From NCBI GenBank assembly GCA_007258455.2, contig VDFB02373365.1, positions 219,366,162-219,430,161 on the forward strand: DNA of 64,000 nucleotides, given 5' to 3'. The notes under the pieces are model-generated. The model made no database searches, was not told where the DNA came from, and saw only the letters and a program-made list of their open reading frames with translations. Position numbers and translations under genes: made by a program. Within the stretch, counting starts at the first letter, position 1, and the number at the start of each line of letters is the position of its first letter. This document shows, in pieces, positions 34,834 to 46,053 of the stretch. Source of the stretch: Sequoia sempervirens (Eukaryota; Streptophyta; Pinopsida; Cupressales; Cupressaceae).

Positions 34834-36493
34834 TGTAGGGGCTTCTCTCTTACACTTCTAGTGTTTTTCACCTAAAAGGAGAAAGGTATCCAACAAAAAC
34901 TTGGATGTTCACTAAAGAAAAATGCTAGTATGATTGAAATATGTCTAAATACAAAGTCCTAAATGTAAAGAACTGCTAAAAGATAGTGAATATTAATGTA
35001 AAACCTAAGATATGCAAGTTGTTAAAAAAATAGTGATGTATGCAAAATGACCTAGAAATGCAAGTAAACAATAACATAAATAAAAAATATTGGAGAGGTG
35101 CACCTAGAAATAGAAATGTGATGTAGAGAGGCTCTATAATCCTACATATTTTGTTGTTGAAGCCCACTAGGACACTTATGCCAAGCTGGGCGACTTAATC
35201 TTGTTTTAGAGAGATTTTGTTGAATAGGTTTCTGCCAAATGGGTACTCAGAAATGTAAAAATCACTTTTTAGAAAAGTGGCAATGGGACTAATTTTCCAC
35301 TGATGGCGACTTAGTTCATCTGGGAATCTCAGGAAATTCAGGGCAGGAATCGGTAGCTTTCGGTCTGCACTTCCCTTCCTGACAGGTGTCCGGTTCAGAT
35401 TCTATAGAAAACAAGCTAAAAGAGGTCTTCGAGCTTCAATTAGGGCTTTGTTGACTTGGATGACTTCGATGAGTTAACAATACCTTTTCAACACTTTCCT
35501 CTTTAAAAAATCTACATACAAGACCTGCAAACACACATGCAAAGAGGGGAAAAAGTGTTAAGGGTTAGAGAATAGGGGTTTTCCGTGGTCAAACCCCAAT
35601 TTGGTAACCAAACCCTAGAAAATTAAATGAAATAGAAAGAGCATGATGAATGAACAACATGCAATGTCACAACTCACCAAACCCTTGATGTAGAAATGTG
35701 AAGATATGCAACAAGATGCTCCAATGGATACTTCATAATACCTTGAATGCTTGAGAATTATGAATGAATGCAAGCTAATGTGTGGATGAATGCACTAAAA
35801 CTAAATGAGGGGTGAAAATGAGAGGAAAACCCTTTATTTATACTTGATTTTACAATATTTCCTAAAAATAACACATCACAGGCTGACCTCAACATTAAGA
35901 GAATAAAATCTTGCCAGAAAATTAAAATTATTTTCATTTTTGTGCCCATTGGGGCTAAGTCACCTCCGGTGGCAACTTGGTCCCACCAGGGCAATTTTAT
36001 AGAGTGTCGGGGATTAAAGTATATTTAATGTTGTTTAATGGGAATATTCTCAAAAATACACTTAAGTAAGGCCAAAAATTGTATTAAGGGGTCATTTAAA
36101 CATAAGAAAGGGTCAAATTAGTGATGACAAGTCTAGAATAGTGTGAGTTCATTACAACTCTTTACAACACTTTAAAATAAGACTTGGTAAGTGATAAAAA
36201 GGGGTTATTTAAGTGAATTATAATGAAATGGTCCTAAAAAAGTGTGAAAGTGGGTTACAACACTTCACAACACTTTTACAAGATATCCTAGAATTCTTAA
36301 TGATTCACAATGGTCCAAGACCTAATGTGAATGTGTTGACCACATTACAACATTAAATCTAGGAAAAATCAAGCCAAATTCCATGAGAGAGACTCAAGTG
36401 AGTGTAAAAATGTCCAACTATACATTTTTTGATGACACACTTCCCAAGAGGAATCATGATTGTTCCATACAAATAGTGTTAGGGAGTCTAACA
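34834..36493 (-). repeat. LTR-like insertion, possibly a solo LTR
   Basis: This block separates protease and RT of the old gypsy. Read on the minus strand it begins TGTTAGACTCCCTAACAC (36493) and ends with CCCCTACA (34834). A TATAAATAAAGGG promoter-like sequence lies at about 35831-35843, and a GC-richer stretch at 35160-35460. There is no coding potential and no second copy. I found no clean target duplication, so borders and identity are uncertain. 36494-36590 is unassigned. Confidence 0.5.
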
Positions 36494-36593
36494 CAATAAA
36501 ATAGGCCTTACAAGTACCCATATATACAAAAATGTTATATGAAAAAGGTTGTTTAGAAATGCTAGATGCAATTATTATTAGGCATAGTTAGAG

Positions 36594-37468
36594 TGATTAA
36601 TCCTTACTCTTGGTGATGGTGCATAAGAAGTATCAAAAATGACAAATGCACCTAGACTATAGAATGCTCAACGTGAACACCATTAAAGATAAGTTTCCTA
36701 TTCCAACCATTGATGATTTAGTAGAAAATTTTAATGGAACTATGTATTTTACAAAGCTAAATCTTAGACCAAGTTAGATTATAAAATTTAAATTAAGGAA
36801 GAGGCTATTCCAAAGATTGTATTTGGAAATCATGAGGGTCATTATAAGTTTTTCATGATGCTACTTCATCTTACTAACATACCATCAACATTTCAAATAT
36901 ATATAAAATTCATCTTTAAGAATTTTTTGAGGAAGTTTGTATTAGTGTTCTTTGATTATATATTCATTTATAGCAAGACATTGGAGGAACAATTGTAGCA
37001 TGTAGATCAAGCATTAAAATGTCTCAAAGATCACCAACTCTATGTTAATTATTTATGAAGGAGTCAATGTGAATCCTAAAAATATTAAGTCTATCATGGA
37101 ATGTTTTATTCCCAAAACCATCAATAAATTAAGGGGTTTACTAGGATTGACTAGAAACAATAGAATATTCATAAATAATTATGAGTGTATATAACTTAAA
37201 ATCCCTCATTTCTCTATTAAAGAAAAACTATTTTCAATGCTACAAGTTAGTGAATACTATATTTGAGAGATTGAAGGAGGCTATGTGTACTAATCCAATT
37301 CTTGTTACTCCAAACATCACCAAGGATTTTATGTTGGAATGTGATGCTTTGAGAAATGGTACATGACTATTTCTAACGAAAGAGGGTTCACCCATTTATT
37401 TTGAGAATCATGAATTAAAGGGTAAGATAAACCCAAACCTATTTATGACAAGAAAGTCTATTTGTTCT
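36594..37468 (+). pseudogene. RT and RNase H start of the old gypsy
   Basis: Split between frames, the plus strand reads LDYRMLNVNTIKDKFPIPTI, DLVENFNGTMYFTKLNL, GHYKFFMMLLHLTNIPSTFQ, then VLVFFDYIFIYSKTLEEQL, where Tyr replaces the first Asp of the catalytic DD pair. HVDQALKCLKDHQLYVN follows. RNase H starts at LKEAMCTNPILVTPNITKDF and MLECDALRNGT. It ends at the GTTCT target site (37464-37468) of the copia insertion and continues at 44533. Many stops. Confidence 0.85.
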
Positions 37469-38093
37469 TGTTAGATTCTGTAAGAAGCAAGAACTGAGCC
37501 AGGATCTGATGTTGATCATATATCACATGCAACTTCACCCAACAGATGATCGAAGATAAAAATAATGCAATGAAGATAAATCTAGAATGAGAGAAGTATA
37601 AAGACAAGGAAAGAGAAAATGTTGAATGCATTCAATACTCTCACCAATTGATCACTGAACTATCCAAACTAGTGAAGGTGAGAGGAGAGTGCCCAATATA
37701 TAGAAAAATACAGGAAAATACATCAAAGAGGTGCATTAACTCCTACTACCCATAAAATGTGGGAGGTTATCAGCTACATGGTAAATGACAAAACATGTGG
37801 CATAACCTCCTTAGGTGAAGACAAAGAGGAGGTGGCGCATAAATCCAAAAGAGGGCAAGAAACCCAATGACCCTATAACCTACCTAGGTAAAAAAAAAAT
37901 AGTGGTTAGGAGAGGTGGCACAACAAGCCAAAAGAGGATGTGTATGTGTGGGGAGAGAGTAACACATGTATTCGATGTATTTTTCCACGTGTCCTCATAT
38001 TAACCACTCCCAATAAACCTAAGCAAGCTTAAATAATATGTATAGGAAAAAAAATATCCCTAACATAGGGAAAATAGAAAACCTACTCTAACA
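37469..38093 (-). repeat. LTR downstream of the copia coding region
   Basis: 625 bp, the 3' LTR in element orientation. It aligns with 43095-44532 once the TIR insertion is removed, and gives the empty-site sequence for TIR copy C (near 37709-37725). Confidence 0.92.
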
Positions 38094-38105
38094 CCCCCCC
38101 TTAAG
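38094..38105 (-). promoter_or_regulatory. polypurine tract
   Basis: The minus strand reads CTTAAGGGGGGG directly before TGTTAG of the LTR. Confidence 0.9.
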
Positions 38106-39720
38106 CATAGCTTAGGTGGGTTAAAAGATGGGTCCTGGAAAATGAAGCCATGTTAGGTACCCATGTACATAGAGATCCCCCAATAAGAAGAAGCCTCCCA
38201 CAAAAGAGGAATAGCCCCCTGTAAATAGAGAGAGTAGAATGAAGGACTAAGAAGCCCCTCCTAAAGTAGACACATGCCGTACCCCAAGCAAAGCTCACAG
38301 ATGAAGGAACTTGTTTTCTATTAAGGGTTTGGTGAAGATGTTTGCAGTCTGCTCCTATGTAGAACAATACTTAAGATCAATGATTCCTTGAGATCTGTAT
38401 TGTACTTTGATTATCACAAAAGATGACTGTAGGCTTTCTGACTGAAATACTAAACTTAGTGAGAATATTCTAAAGCCAAATAGCCTTAGTGGTGCCATTA
38501 ATTTCCCCTTGATACTCATCCTCTATAGATGAACGAGCAATTGTGGATTTCTTCTTGCTCGACCAACAAACTAGACTAGAACCAAGTGAGAAGCAATACC
38601 CTGAAGTAGACTTGCAATCTTGAGAATCACCTGCCCAATTTGAATCAATGTGTCACACAAAGTCAATATCCATGCTCGCTGCATATTGAATCCCATAATT
38701 GTGAATACCCTGAATGTAGTGAAGGATCCACTTAGTTGTTTTCCAATGCAACTCATGTGGCTCCTGCATGAAGTGAGAGATCATTCCCACAACATATGAA
38801 ATGTAGGGTCTCATATGAGTCAAGTAGATGAGACTCCCAACAAGTTGTTGGTACAAAGTGCCATCAACCAAGGGTGAAGAACACTTAGCCTCAAGTTTGC
38901 CCCCTGACTAAAATGGAGTCAGTGCAAGATTACAGTCGACCATGTGAAATCTATAGATCATATCAAGTGCATACTTGGGTTTTCCAAGGAAGATTCCTGA
39001 AGATGATCGAGTGATCTCAATCCCCAAGAAGTAATGCAAAAGACCCAAGTCAAACATAAAAATATATCTCATGTAGAGCAGTTTTCACTATCTTGATGGT
39101 GGACGAGTGACTCCATGTGGTCAATAAGCCATCAACATAGAGAACCGAGAATGTGAGAGTGTCATCCTACTACATGTATACATTCAAATTAGAATGGCAT
39201 CGTTTGAACCTAACTATCTGAAGGAAGGAGTCCATCTTGGCATACCAAGCTTGAGGAGCCTGTTTGAGGCCATAGAGAGACTTCCAAAGTCTACACACAA
39301 GTGAAGGATCCTGCACAAAACCTTGTCGCTACTCCATGTAGATTTTATCCTGAAGGTCACCATGAAGAAAAGAAATCTTCACATCCATCTAATGAACTTC
39401 CCAATGATGTGTTGTAGCTATAGCAAGGGAAATTCAGATGGAATTCATCTTACCAACTTGTGCAAAAGTTTCAGAGTAGTCAATCCTGGGAAACTAGAAG
39501 AATATTTTTGCTACCAACCAAGCCTTATTCTTATCAACTGACCCATTTGCTAAAAAAATTGTTCGATAGATCCACTTGCATCAAACAATTTTTCTTCCCT
39601 TACAAAGAGGGATTGAATCCCATGTGTGATTCCTTTCTAAGGAATTAAACTCATCTTCATATGGATCATAACCTAAAGCAATGAAGAGATGTGGAGCCTA
39701 CTAAAATTGTAACCATGTTC
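38106..39720 (-). pseudogene. copia reverse transcriptase and RNase H
   Basis: On the minus strand RT is split over frames; near 39128-39139 the catalytic YVDD reads YVDG, losing the second Asp. Then come LYQQLVGSLIYLTHMRPYIS, MISHFMQEPHELHWKTTKWI and LHYIQGIHNYGIQYAASMD, followed by an RNase H trace (SKKKSTIARSS) up to the polypurine tract. There are stops throughout. The order and wording are standard Ty1/copia. Confidence 0.85.
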
Positions 39721-39721
39721 T

Positions 39722-40690
39722 TCATGTGTATGATGGATCACCAACCCAATCACCTATTGACTCCAATGTTTGTCTAGCCCAAAGAGGTGTTGAGGTTGGA
39801 GAATCTAGAGGAGAAGCATCAACCTCTAAATAATGACTAGAAGAGGAATGCAAATTCTCATCATTACTATCACCATCTAAAGTGGAGGAAGAAGACACCT
39901 CATCAATATTAGGATTAAGATCATTGGAAGAACTGTCATCATGATGCAAAGTATCCAATGTTATGGTAGATGGAGAAGTGGTAGGAGAAGAACTAGAAGA
40001 GCTCTCCTCAAAATGAACTCTCCTCTCAATAAGCAACTCATGAGTGGTGGGATGGAGAAGCCTATAACCTTTGACATCATCTAAATATCCAACAAATATG
40101 CAAGGCTTTCTCTATGGATCCATATCCTTGCATTTCTCTGCTGGAATATGTGCCCATGCAAGAGAACCAAACACTCAAAAGTGCTTAACTATGGGTTTTC
40201 GACCAATCCAAGCTTCAAAAGGAGGTACCCCCTTCACAACTTTGTGAAGAAATTAGTTCTGGATGTAACATGCACAGTTGATATCCTCTACCCAGTACTG
40301 AGGTGCCAAAGATTTGGAGTGTTTCATACAATTTTCCTTCTCCTTCAAAGATCTGTTCTTGCATTCTACGACACCATTTTGTTGAGAACTATATGGAACT
40401 ATGTGTTGCATGTTGATTCCTTCTAAAGAACAAAACTTTTCAAACTAATTGTTAACATATTTACCCCCATTATCTCTACGCAAAATCTTGATGAACTTCC
40501 TAGATTGTTTCTCTGCAAAAGCTTTGAAATCTAGAAAATGATCAAACACCTCAAACTTTTTTTTGGAGAAAATGGACCCAATTGTATCTAGAAAAGTCAT
40601 CAATAAATGTCAAGAAATATCTAGCCCTACTAAAAGATGGCTGTGGAAAGATGATTTTCCTTTATCATATTTCTCCTCGGGATGATTACC
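39722..40690 (-). pseudogene. copia integrase and Ser-rich linker
   Basis: Blocks on the minus strand: KFIKILRRDNGGKYVNN (second catalytic Asp), PYSSQQNGVVECKNRSL (catalytic Glu present), CIFVGYLDDVKGYRLLHPTT. Then a Ser/Thr/Asp-rich linker (HFEESSSSSSPTTSPSTITL and onward) ends near GDWVGDPSYT, as usual between integrase and RT in copia. Stops and frame changes are present. Confidence 0.88.
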
Positions 40691-40702
40691 AAGAATTCAT
40701 CC

Positions 40703-41240
40703 CTAGAAAAATCCATCAGAAAATTGAATAGAAGGCAACCCTAAAACCATGTCATGTTGACTGAACTGTTGCAAGTAATGGTAGTTCAAGTGGCCAAACT
40801 GTTGATGCCAAAAAAAAATCACCTCATCTACATGAGTGAGTAAGACTATTGAAGGAGAGTAAGGAATAAAGTGAGAAAACTGATAGAGTCTGGACTGATG
40901 ATCTACTTTTCCCACAAACCCATTATGTATTTCACTAATTACCATTGTATCTGGAGTGAATTCAACCACTTTCCAGAATCAGTGTGAGTGATCTGATAAA
41001 CAAATAGGAGATTAGTTGACAAAGAAGGAACACAAAGAACATCCTCAAATGTCCCTTCACCCACATCAATAGACCCTCTCCCATGCACTTCAATAGGAGT
41101 CTCATCACCCATAAGTATGGTAGGCATATAACATGGCTCCAAAGAGGTAAAATTATCCTCTGATGAGGTCCTATCGTGAGAAGCACCTGATTCAATGATC
41201 CAAGTCTCTAGTTGTGAAGCAAAAACAACTAGGGAATTTC
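40703..41240 (-). pseudogene. copia protease and pre-integrase domain
   Basis: WIIESGASHDRTSSEDNF is the protease active-site region with Glu in place of the catalytic Asp. MGDETPIEVHGRGSIDVGEG and VLCVPSLSTNLLFVYQI follow, then the pre-integrase zinc region FWHQQFGHLNYHYLQQFSQH. The 5' border is the TIR insertion at 41246. Confidence 0.88.
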
Positions 41241-41245
41241 CACTT

Positions 41246-42046
41246 GGGTATGTGTAGGATCATGATGGGCCAAAAAGTGGCAATATGATGAGTATTTGTA
41301 GGGTATGTGGCTAACAAATTTTTTTTTACCCAAAATTGATGAAATGAAAAGGGTTTTTAAAGGAGATTCTTAGCTTTCCACCAATATAAATTATGCTTTA
41401 CTTTGAATTTAATAAATAATTATTATTCATTTTCTATTTGAATTATGACTAAAGTGCTAATTGTTAGGCTGATTGAAAAACATCTATAGATTTCAAATGG
41501 GATCACTTTTTTTGAGTCCAAAATATGCATTACATTCTATGCTTCACATACTATAGGATCAAAAAAATAAAATTTGAATTCCATGAAGTTTTGACCAAGT
41601 TAAGGTGGTCAGACATACGAGTTTTTATATATTTTAAAAGTTGAAATAAAAAATTTATAATTAATTATTTACTTGGAAAAAAATTACAAAAAAATATGCA
41701 TCACATTCGGACATGAGTTCTCTACTTATGTCTAAAATCTTATTAAAAAATATTATCATTTTATTGTAGTTAGGGTGGTCAGACAGACACCTATTTCTTA
41801 TTTTTTCCTTGAAATTTAAGTACTACTACATTGAATTTTGAATTTTCACCAAATAGATTTTTCTTTTTTAAATAAACCTAGTAATTTAGAAACTACATTC
41901 AATTTGCTATAGATTCTATTCTTACATATTTTTGAAATAATATAGATAACTTATTCAAAATTTCACTTCAAGTTTCCTAACTCTGATTTTTCTAATTTTT
42001 TTGCCACTTAAGGGCCTATTTTTTCCATGATGATCCTGCACATACC
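41246..42046 (+). mobile_element. TIR element, copy B
   Basis: Starts GGGTATGTGTAGGATCATG, ends with the complement of GGTATGTGCAGGATCATC, and is flanked by CACTT on both sides (41241-41245, 42047-42051). 801 bp, no transposase. Subterminal copies of GTATxTGTAGGGTATGTGG lie about 45-65 bp inside the left end. Nearly colinear with copy C, which is in the opposite orientation. Confidence 0.85.
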
Positions 42047-42051
42047 CACTT

Positions 42052-42984
42052 ACTTTTGTCTATGTCCCTAGAAGAACCTTGTAATGAACTTTGTTTGACT
42101 AAATCTGTCACCCTATTTTTGTTCTTTTCTAGAAGATGTGAAAGGTGGTCAATTTTTTTCTTTATAAATTTATGTTCATCATGGCTAGGCCTCTTACAGT
42201 AACAAAAATTGACCTTCTCCTTCTTAGGTTGTTCACCTTTTGATGAAGAGGTCAGATTATCTACTTTTGAAGTAGCAAATTACTTATCTTTCTTCTTCCC
42301 TCCTTGGTTCTTTTGTTTATTATCTTTCTTATTAGACCCTTTCTATTCTTTTGTGCCCTAATTAATAGCCAAGCCATGTGACTTAGAGGGTTTAATTGCA
42401 CCCACTAGAACCAACTTTTCTTGTTCCCTAGTGAGTTCTACAACAAACTCATCTAGAGATGAAATTTTATATTTGGAACCTAGGGCATATTTTGTAGTAT
42501 AGAATGTACAAACAAATATACAATAGTTAGGACCAAGCTTCAAAAGAATACTCAAGATTAACTACTTATCATCTTTCTTGATTCCACACTGTTCCAATTG
42601 TAATCTAACACCTTTGAATTTTGTGAAGAAGTCCTGTATGGTGTCAAAATTTGAAGGACTTAACCCTATGAGTTCATTCTCCAATTGATGACCCCTTACC
42701 TCATCCTACTTGCCAAAGAGGTTTTCCAATGTTGTCCACACATAATTCGATGTTATAGTAGACTCAATATGAAAAATTAGGTCTGAAGATACTGACAGAC
42801 ATAAAGTACCAAAAGCTTCATCATATTTGTTAAACCATTTAATCTTTACTACATCATCTTGTTGTTCAGTTTCAATTCCCATTGTTACACGATGATATCC
42901 ATGTCTTTTTAGATATATTATCATCTTACATTTCCATTCAAAATAATTATATGGAGTTAAAATTGGAGTTGTAGATGCATTCAT
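42052..42984 (-). pseudogene. copia gag with zinc knuckle
   Basis: A possible start at 42984 (MNASTTPILTPYNYFEWKCK) leads into a copia gag of the UBN2 type: MIIYLKRHGYHRVTMGIETE, YDEAFGTLCLSVSSDLIFHI, NYVWTTLENLFGK. After frame changes, ISSLDEFVVELTREQEKLV and a Lys-rich stretch lead to a zinc knuckle at about 42170-42220 (CYCKRPSHDEHKF) with two metal ligands lost. TIR copy B interrupts the frame just downstream. Confidence 0.85.
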
Positions 42985-43094
42985 GAGATAGAAAAAGAAG
43001 ATTGCAAACAAGAAATAAAAATGTGAAGAAAGAAGATACATGAGACACCCCCCCTTTCCACTAGTTTGAAAAATCACCCCTTTGGATATTACCA

Positions 43095-44532
43095 TGTTAG
43101 ATTCTGTGAGAAGCAAGAACTGAGCCAGGATCTAATGTCAGTCATATATAACATGCAACTTCACTCAACAGATGATCAAAGATAAAAATAGCGGAATGAA
43201 TATAAATCTAAAATGAGAGAAAAGTAGAGACAGGGCAAGATAAAATGCATAATACTCTCAATACTCTCATCAATCTTTCACCGAACTAGCCGAACTAGTG
43301 AAAGTGAGAGGAGAATGCTTAGTATATAGAAGAATAAGGGGGTATGTGTAGGATCATAATGGAAAAAATAGGCCCTTAAGTGGCAAAAAAATCAAATAAA
43401 TCAGAGTTAGGAAACTTGACGTAAAAATTTGAATAAGTTATCTATATTATTTCAAAAATATGTAAGAATAGAATTTGTAGCAAATTGAATGTAGTTTCTA
43501 AACTACTAGGTTTTTTTAGTTTTTTAAATCTATTTGGTAAAAATTTGAAATTTCAATGCAGTAGTACTTAAATTTAAGGGAAAAAATAAGAAGTAGGTGT
43601 CTGTCTGACCACCCTAACCACAATAAAATGATAATATTTTTTTATAATATTTTAGATATAAGAAGAGGACTCATGTCCCGATCTGATGCATATTTTTTTG
43701 TAATTTTTTCCCAATTAAATAATTAATTATGAATTTTTTGTTACAACTTTAAAAAATATAAAAAATTGTATGTCTAACCACCTTAACTTGGTCAAAACTT
43801 CATGAAATTCATTTTTTTTTTTAATCCTATAGTATGCGAAGCATAGAATGTGATAGATGTTTTGGATTCAAAAAATGTGATACCATTTGAAAGCTATAAA
43901 TGTTTTTCAATCAACCTATCAATCAAGACTTAGGTCATAATTCAAATAGAAAATGAATAATAATAATTTATTAAATTCAAAGTAAAGAATAATTTATATT
44001 GGTGGAAAGCTAAGAATCTCGTTTAAAAACCCTTTTCGTTTCTTCAATTTTGGATTAAAAAAAGTCGTCAGCCACATACCCTACACATACCCATCATTTC
44101 ACCACTTTTTGGCCCATCACGATCCTACACATACTCAAGGGAAAATACATCTAAGAGGTAAATTAACTCCTACTACCCATAAGAGGTGGGAGGTTATCAC
44201 CTTCTTGGTAAATGATAAAGCATGTGGCATAACCTCCTTAGGTGAAGACAAAAGGAGCTGGCACATAAATCCAAAAGAGGGTGAGAAACCCAACTACGCT
44301 ATAACCTATCTACATAAAAATAGAATAGTTGTTATGAGAGGTGGCACAACAAGCCAAAAGAGGATGTGTAACTCAACTACCCATGTGTGGGGAGAGTGAC
44401 ACATGTAGCCGATGTATTTCGCCATGTGTCCTCATATTAACCACTCCTAATAAACCTAAGCAAGCTTAAATAATATATGTAGGAAAAAATAAATACCCCT
44501 AACATAAGGAAAATAAAAAACCTACACTAACA
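43095..44532 (-). repeat. LTR upstream of the copia coding region, carrying TIR copy C
   Basis: The 5' LTR in element orientation, about 637 bp without the insertion at 43341-44136. Next to it on the minus strand the primer site is decayed (TGGTAATATCC). Confidence 0.92.
43341..44136 (-). mobile_element. TIR element, copy C
   Basis: 796 bp, opposite orientation to copy B. Ends are GGTATGTGTAGGATCATAAT and the complement of GAGTATGTGTAGGATCGTG. Flanking AAGGG on both sides (43336-43340, 44137-44141); the partner LTR at 37709-37725 has a single related sequence at this point, an empty site supporting a 5-bp duplication. No coding sequence. Confidence 0.9.
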
Positions 44533-44638
44533 GTTCTTCATGTACTAATATAATCAAGGAATTTTCAAATGGACAGAAACTTAAAACTTAAGATGGAGCA
44601 TGATAGCCTTGAATATTTTTTGGAAAAGGATTAAAATT
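44533..44638 (+). pseudogene. RNase H middle of the old gypsy
   Basis: After the second GTTCT the plus strand reads NFQMDRNLKLKMEHDSLEYF followed by LEK, the FKVKTDHxSLKYFLEQ-type block of gypsy RNase H. It is cut by the TIR-like insert and continues at 46054 with ISPKEKQN. Confidence 0.75.
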
Positions 44639-44715
44639 GGTAAATGCAAGAAGATGAGTCCATGAAACATGGAAGTTTTTTCCTTAGAAAAAAATCTGAA
44701 AAAGACATCAACAAA

Positions 44716-45175
44716 ATGGGATCTCATTTTATAATAAATGGGATCCCGTTTTTTTATAAATGGGATACTATTTAGGTTTAGAACCCTGAGCTAGAAACAA
44801 GATCATGCTTTTTAAAGGACATTTAAAAAAAAATGGTATCCCTTTTTTTACAAGCCGAGATCCCATTCTAAAATGGGATCCCATTTTTTTACAAGCCGAT
44901 ATCATGTTCTAAAACAAGATCTCGTTTGATAAAAAAATTTCATTAAATTATGTTTTTTTTAAAAATGGGGATCCCATTTTTTTAAAAGCGGGATCCTCTT
45001 TCAAAAACACATAAGAAAAAATATTTTTTTATGATTTTAAGAAACGAGATCCCATTTCAAAATGGGATCCCATTTTTTAAAAAAGGAGATCCTTTTTTGA
45101 AATGGGATCTTGTTTCTTAAAATCATTAAAAAAAATTATGAAATAGGATCCCGTTTTCAAAACTGGAATCCATTT
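44716..45175. repeat. array of palindromic AAATGGGATCCCATTT-like units
   Basis: At least ten irregularly spaced copies of GGGATCCCATTTTTTT and its variants in both orientations, separated by A/T runs. Each unit is close to a perfect palindrome. Confidence 0.85.
45034..45125. repeat. 29-bp inverted repeat (hairpin)
   Basis: The arm at 45034-45062 (TGATTTTAAGAAACGAG at its outer side) pairs with 45097-45125 with a single mismatch; the loop is 34 nt. It lies inside the palindromic array. Confidence 0.9.
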
Positions 45176-46053
45176 TTAATTTGATTTTTTGGTCGAATTT
45201 TTTCTTTGTTTTTCGGTTTGGGAAAAGGCTTGGGGACCCAAACCTAAGCTTCAGACCTAGTTTGACCTGTAAGTTGAAGGTCCTAGCAATGTCACAAGAA
45301 AATAGTGACTTTGGGCATATGTTTGAAGACTTTTTTTGCAATTTTTTTTGACAAAATTAAAACCCATTATAGACGAGATAGTGTAGATTCTAAATATGGA
45401 ACTTTTTCTTACAATTGGATTATTTTTTTCTATTTTTCAATCAATTTCTAATGAAACTAGTCCATAAACTTGAAATATTATCACGGTTTTTTACTATTTT
45501 AATAATTTTTTATTACAATCTTTTTTGTAAAACGAATTGGATGAAAACGTACTTCAGACAATTCTTTTCAATTAAAAAAATGATAAGTTTAGGTCATCTT
45601 ATGCGTGATGTATACGACGATTTTTCAAAATGACAAATATGACTAATAAAAAATTAACAAAAAAAATATTCAATAAAAAATTACAAGAAAATATCGGAAA
45701 CATGCTTCAGTGAGTTACAAATATTTTCCCAAAAGGATTTATAAAAATACAATAATTTAGTTGAAAATATGGATGGCATACACGTGCATGGTATGGTAAA
45801 AGAAAATAGACTTTTAAATAGTGGTTTTTATAAACGCCTAGATTGAAAGTCAATTTGTAGCATCTGGGTATTGAAATAAATTACATATTTGGAAACTAGA
45901 CTCCGAGTACTATATTTTATGATTACTGACTTTTTCCAAGATTTAATCTCTAAGTGCTTCAAATTTTAAGGTCAAATGTGCCGAATTCTAAAAATCAGGG
46001 AAAACACTTCCACTTTTTGGCCAAAAAGTCGACTCAACTTCTTGCCAGCACCC

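Larger units (their letters stand above)
37469..44532 (-). mobile_element. 7.1 kb copia element inserted in the gypsy RNase H
   Basis: LTRs 37469-38093 and 43095-44532 both begin TGTTAGATTCTGT and end CTAACA; the perfect duplication GTTCT flanks it (37464-37468, 44533-44537). All coding traces are on the minus strand in copia order: gag, zinc knuckle, protease, integrase, RT, RNase H. Two TIR elements later hit it, copy B between gag and protease and copy C in the right LTR. Several frames and catalytic positions are broken. Confidence 0.93.
44639..46053. mobile_element. 1.4 kb TIR-like insert, copy D (related family)
   Basis: Interrupts the gypsy RNase H. Left end GGTAAATGCAAGAAGATGAG; right end complement GGTGCTGGCAAGAAGTTGAG; both continue GTC and a similar GGAAGT..TTTTCC stretch. 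It shares the CCAAAAAGTGG word with copies A-C, and its GGGTG..GCAAGA start resembles copy A. No clean target duplication and no transposase. Open frames within it are low-complexity. Confidence 0.6.

Noticed and set aside
34976..35994. Minus-strand open frames in the LTR-like block
   Set aside because: They are short, lack motifs and overlap a TATA-like promoter region; they look like chance frames in LTR sequence.
44716..45175. CRISPR-like array
   Set aside because: Units are irregularly spaced, palindromic and A/T-padded, without constant repeat and unique spacer lengths, and the setting is a plant transposon.
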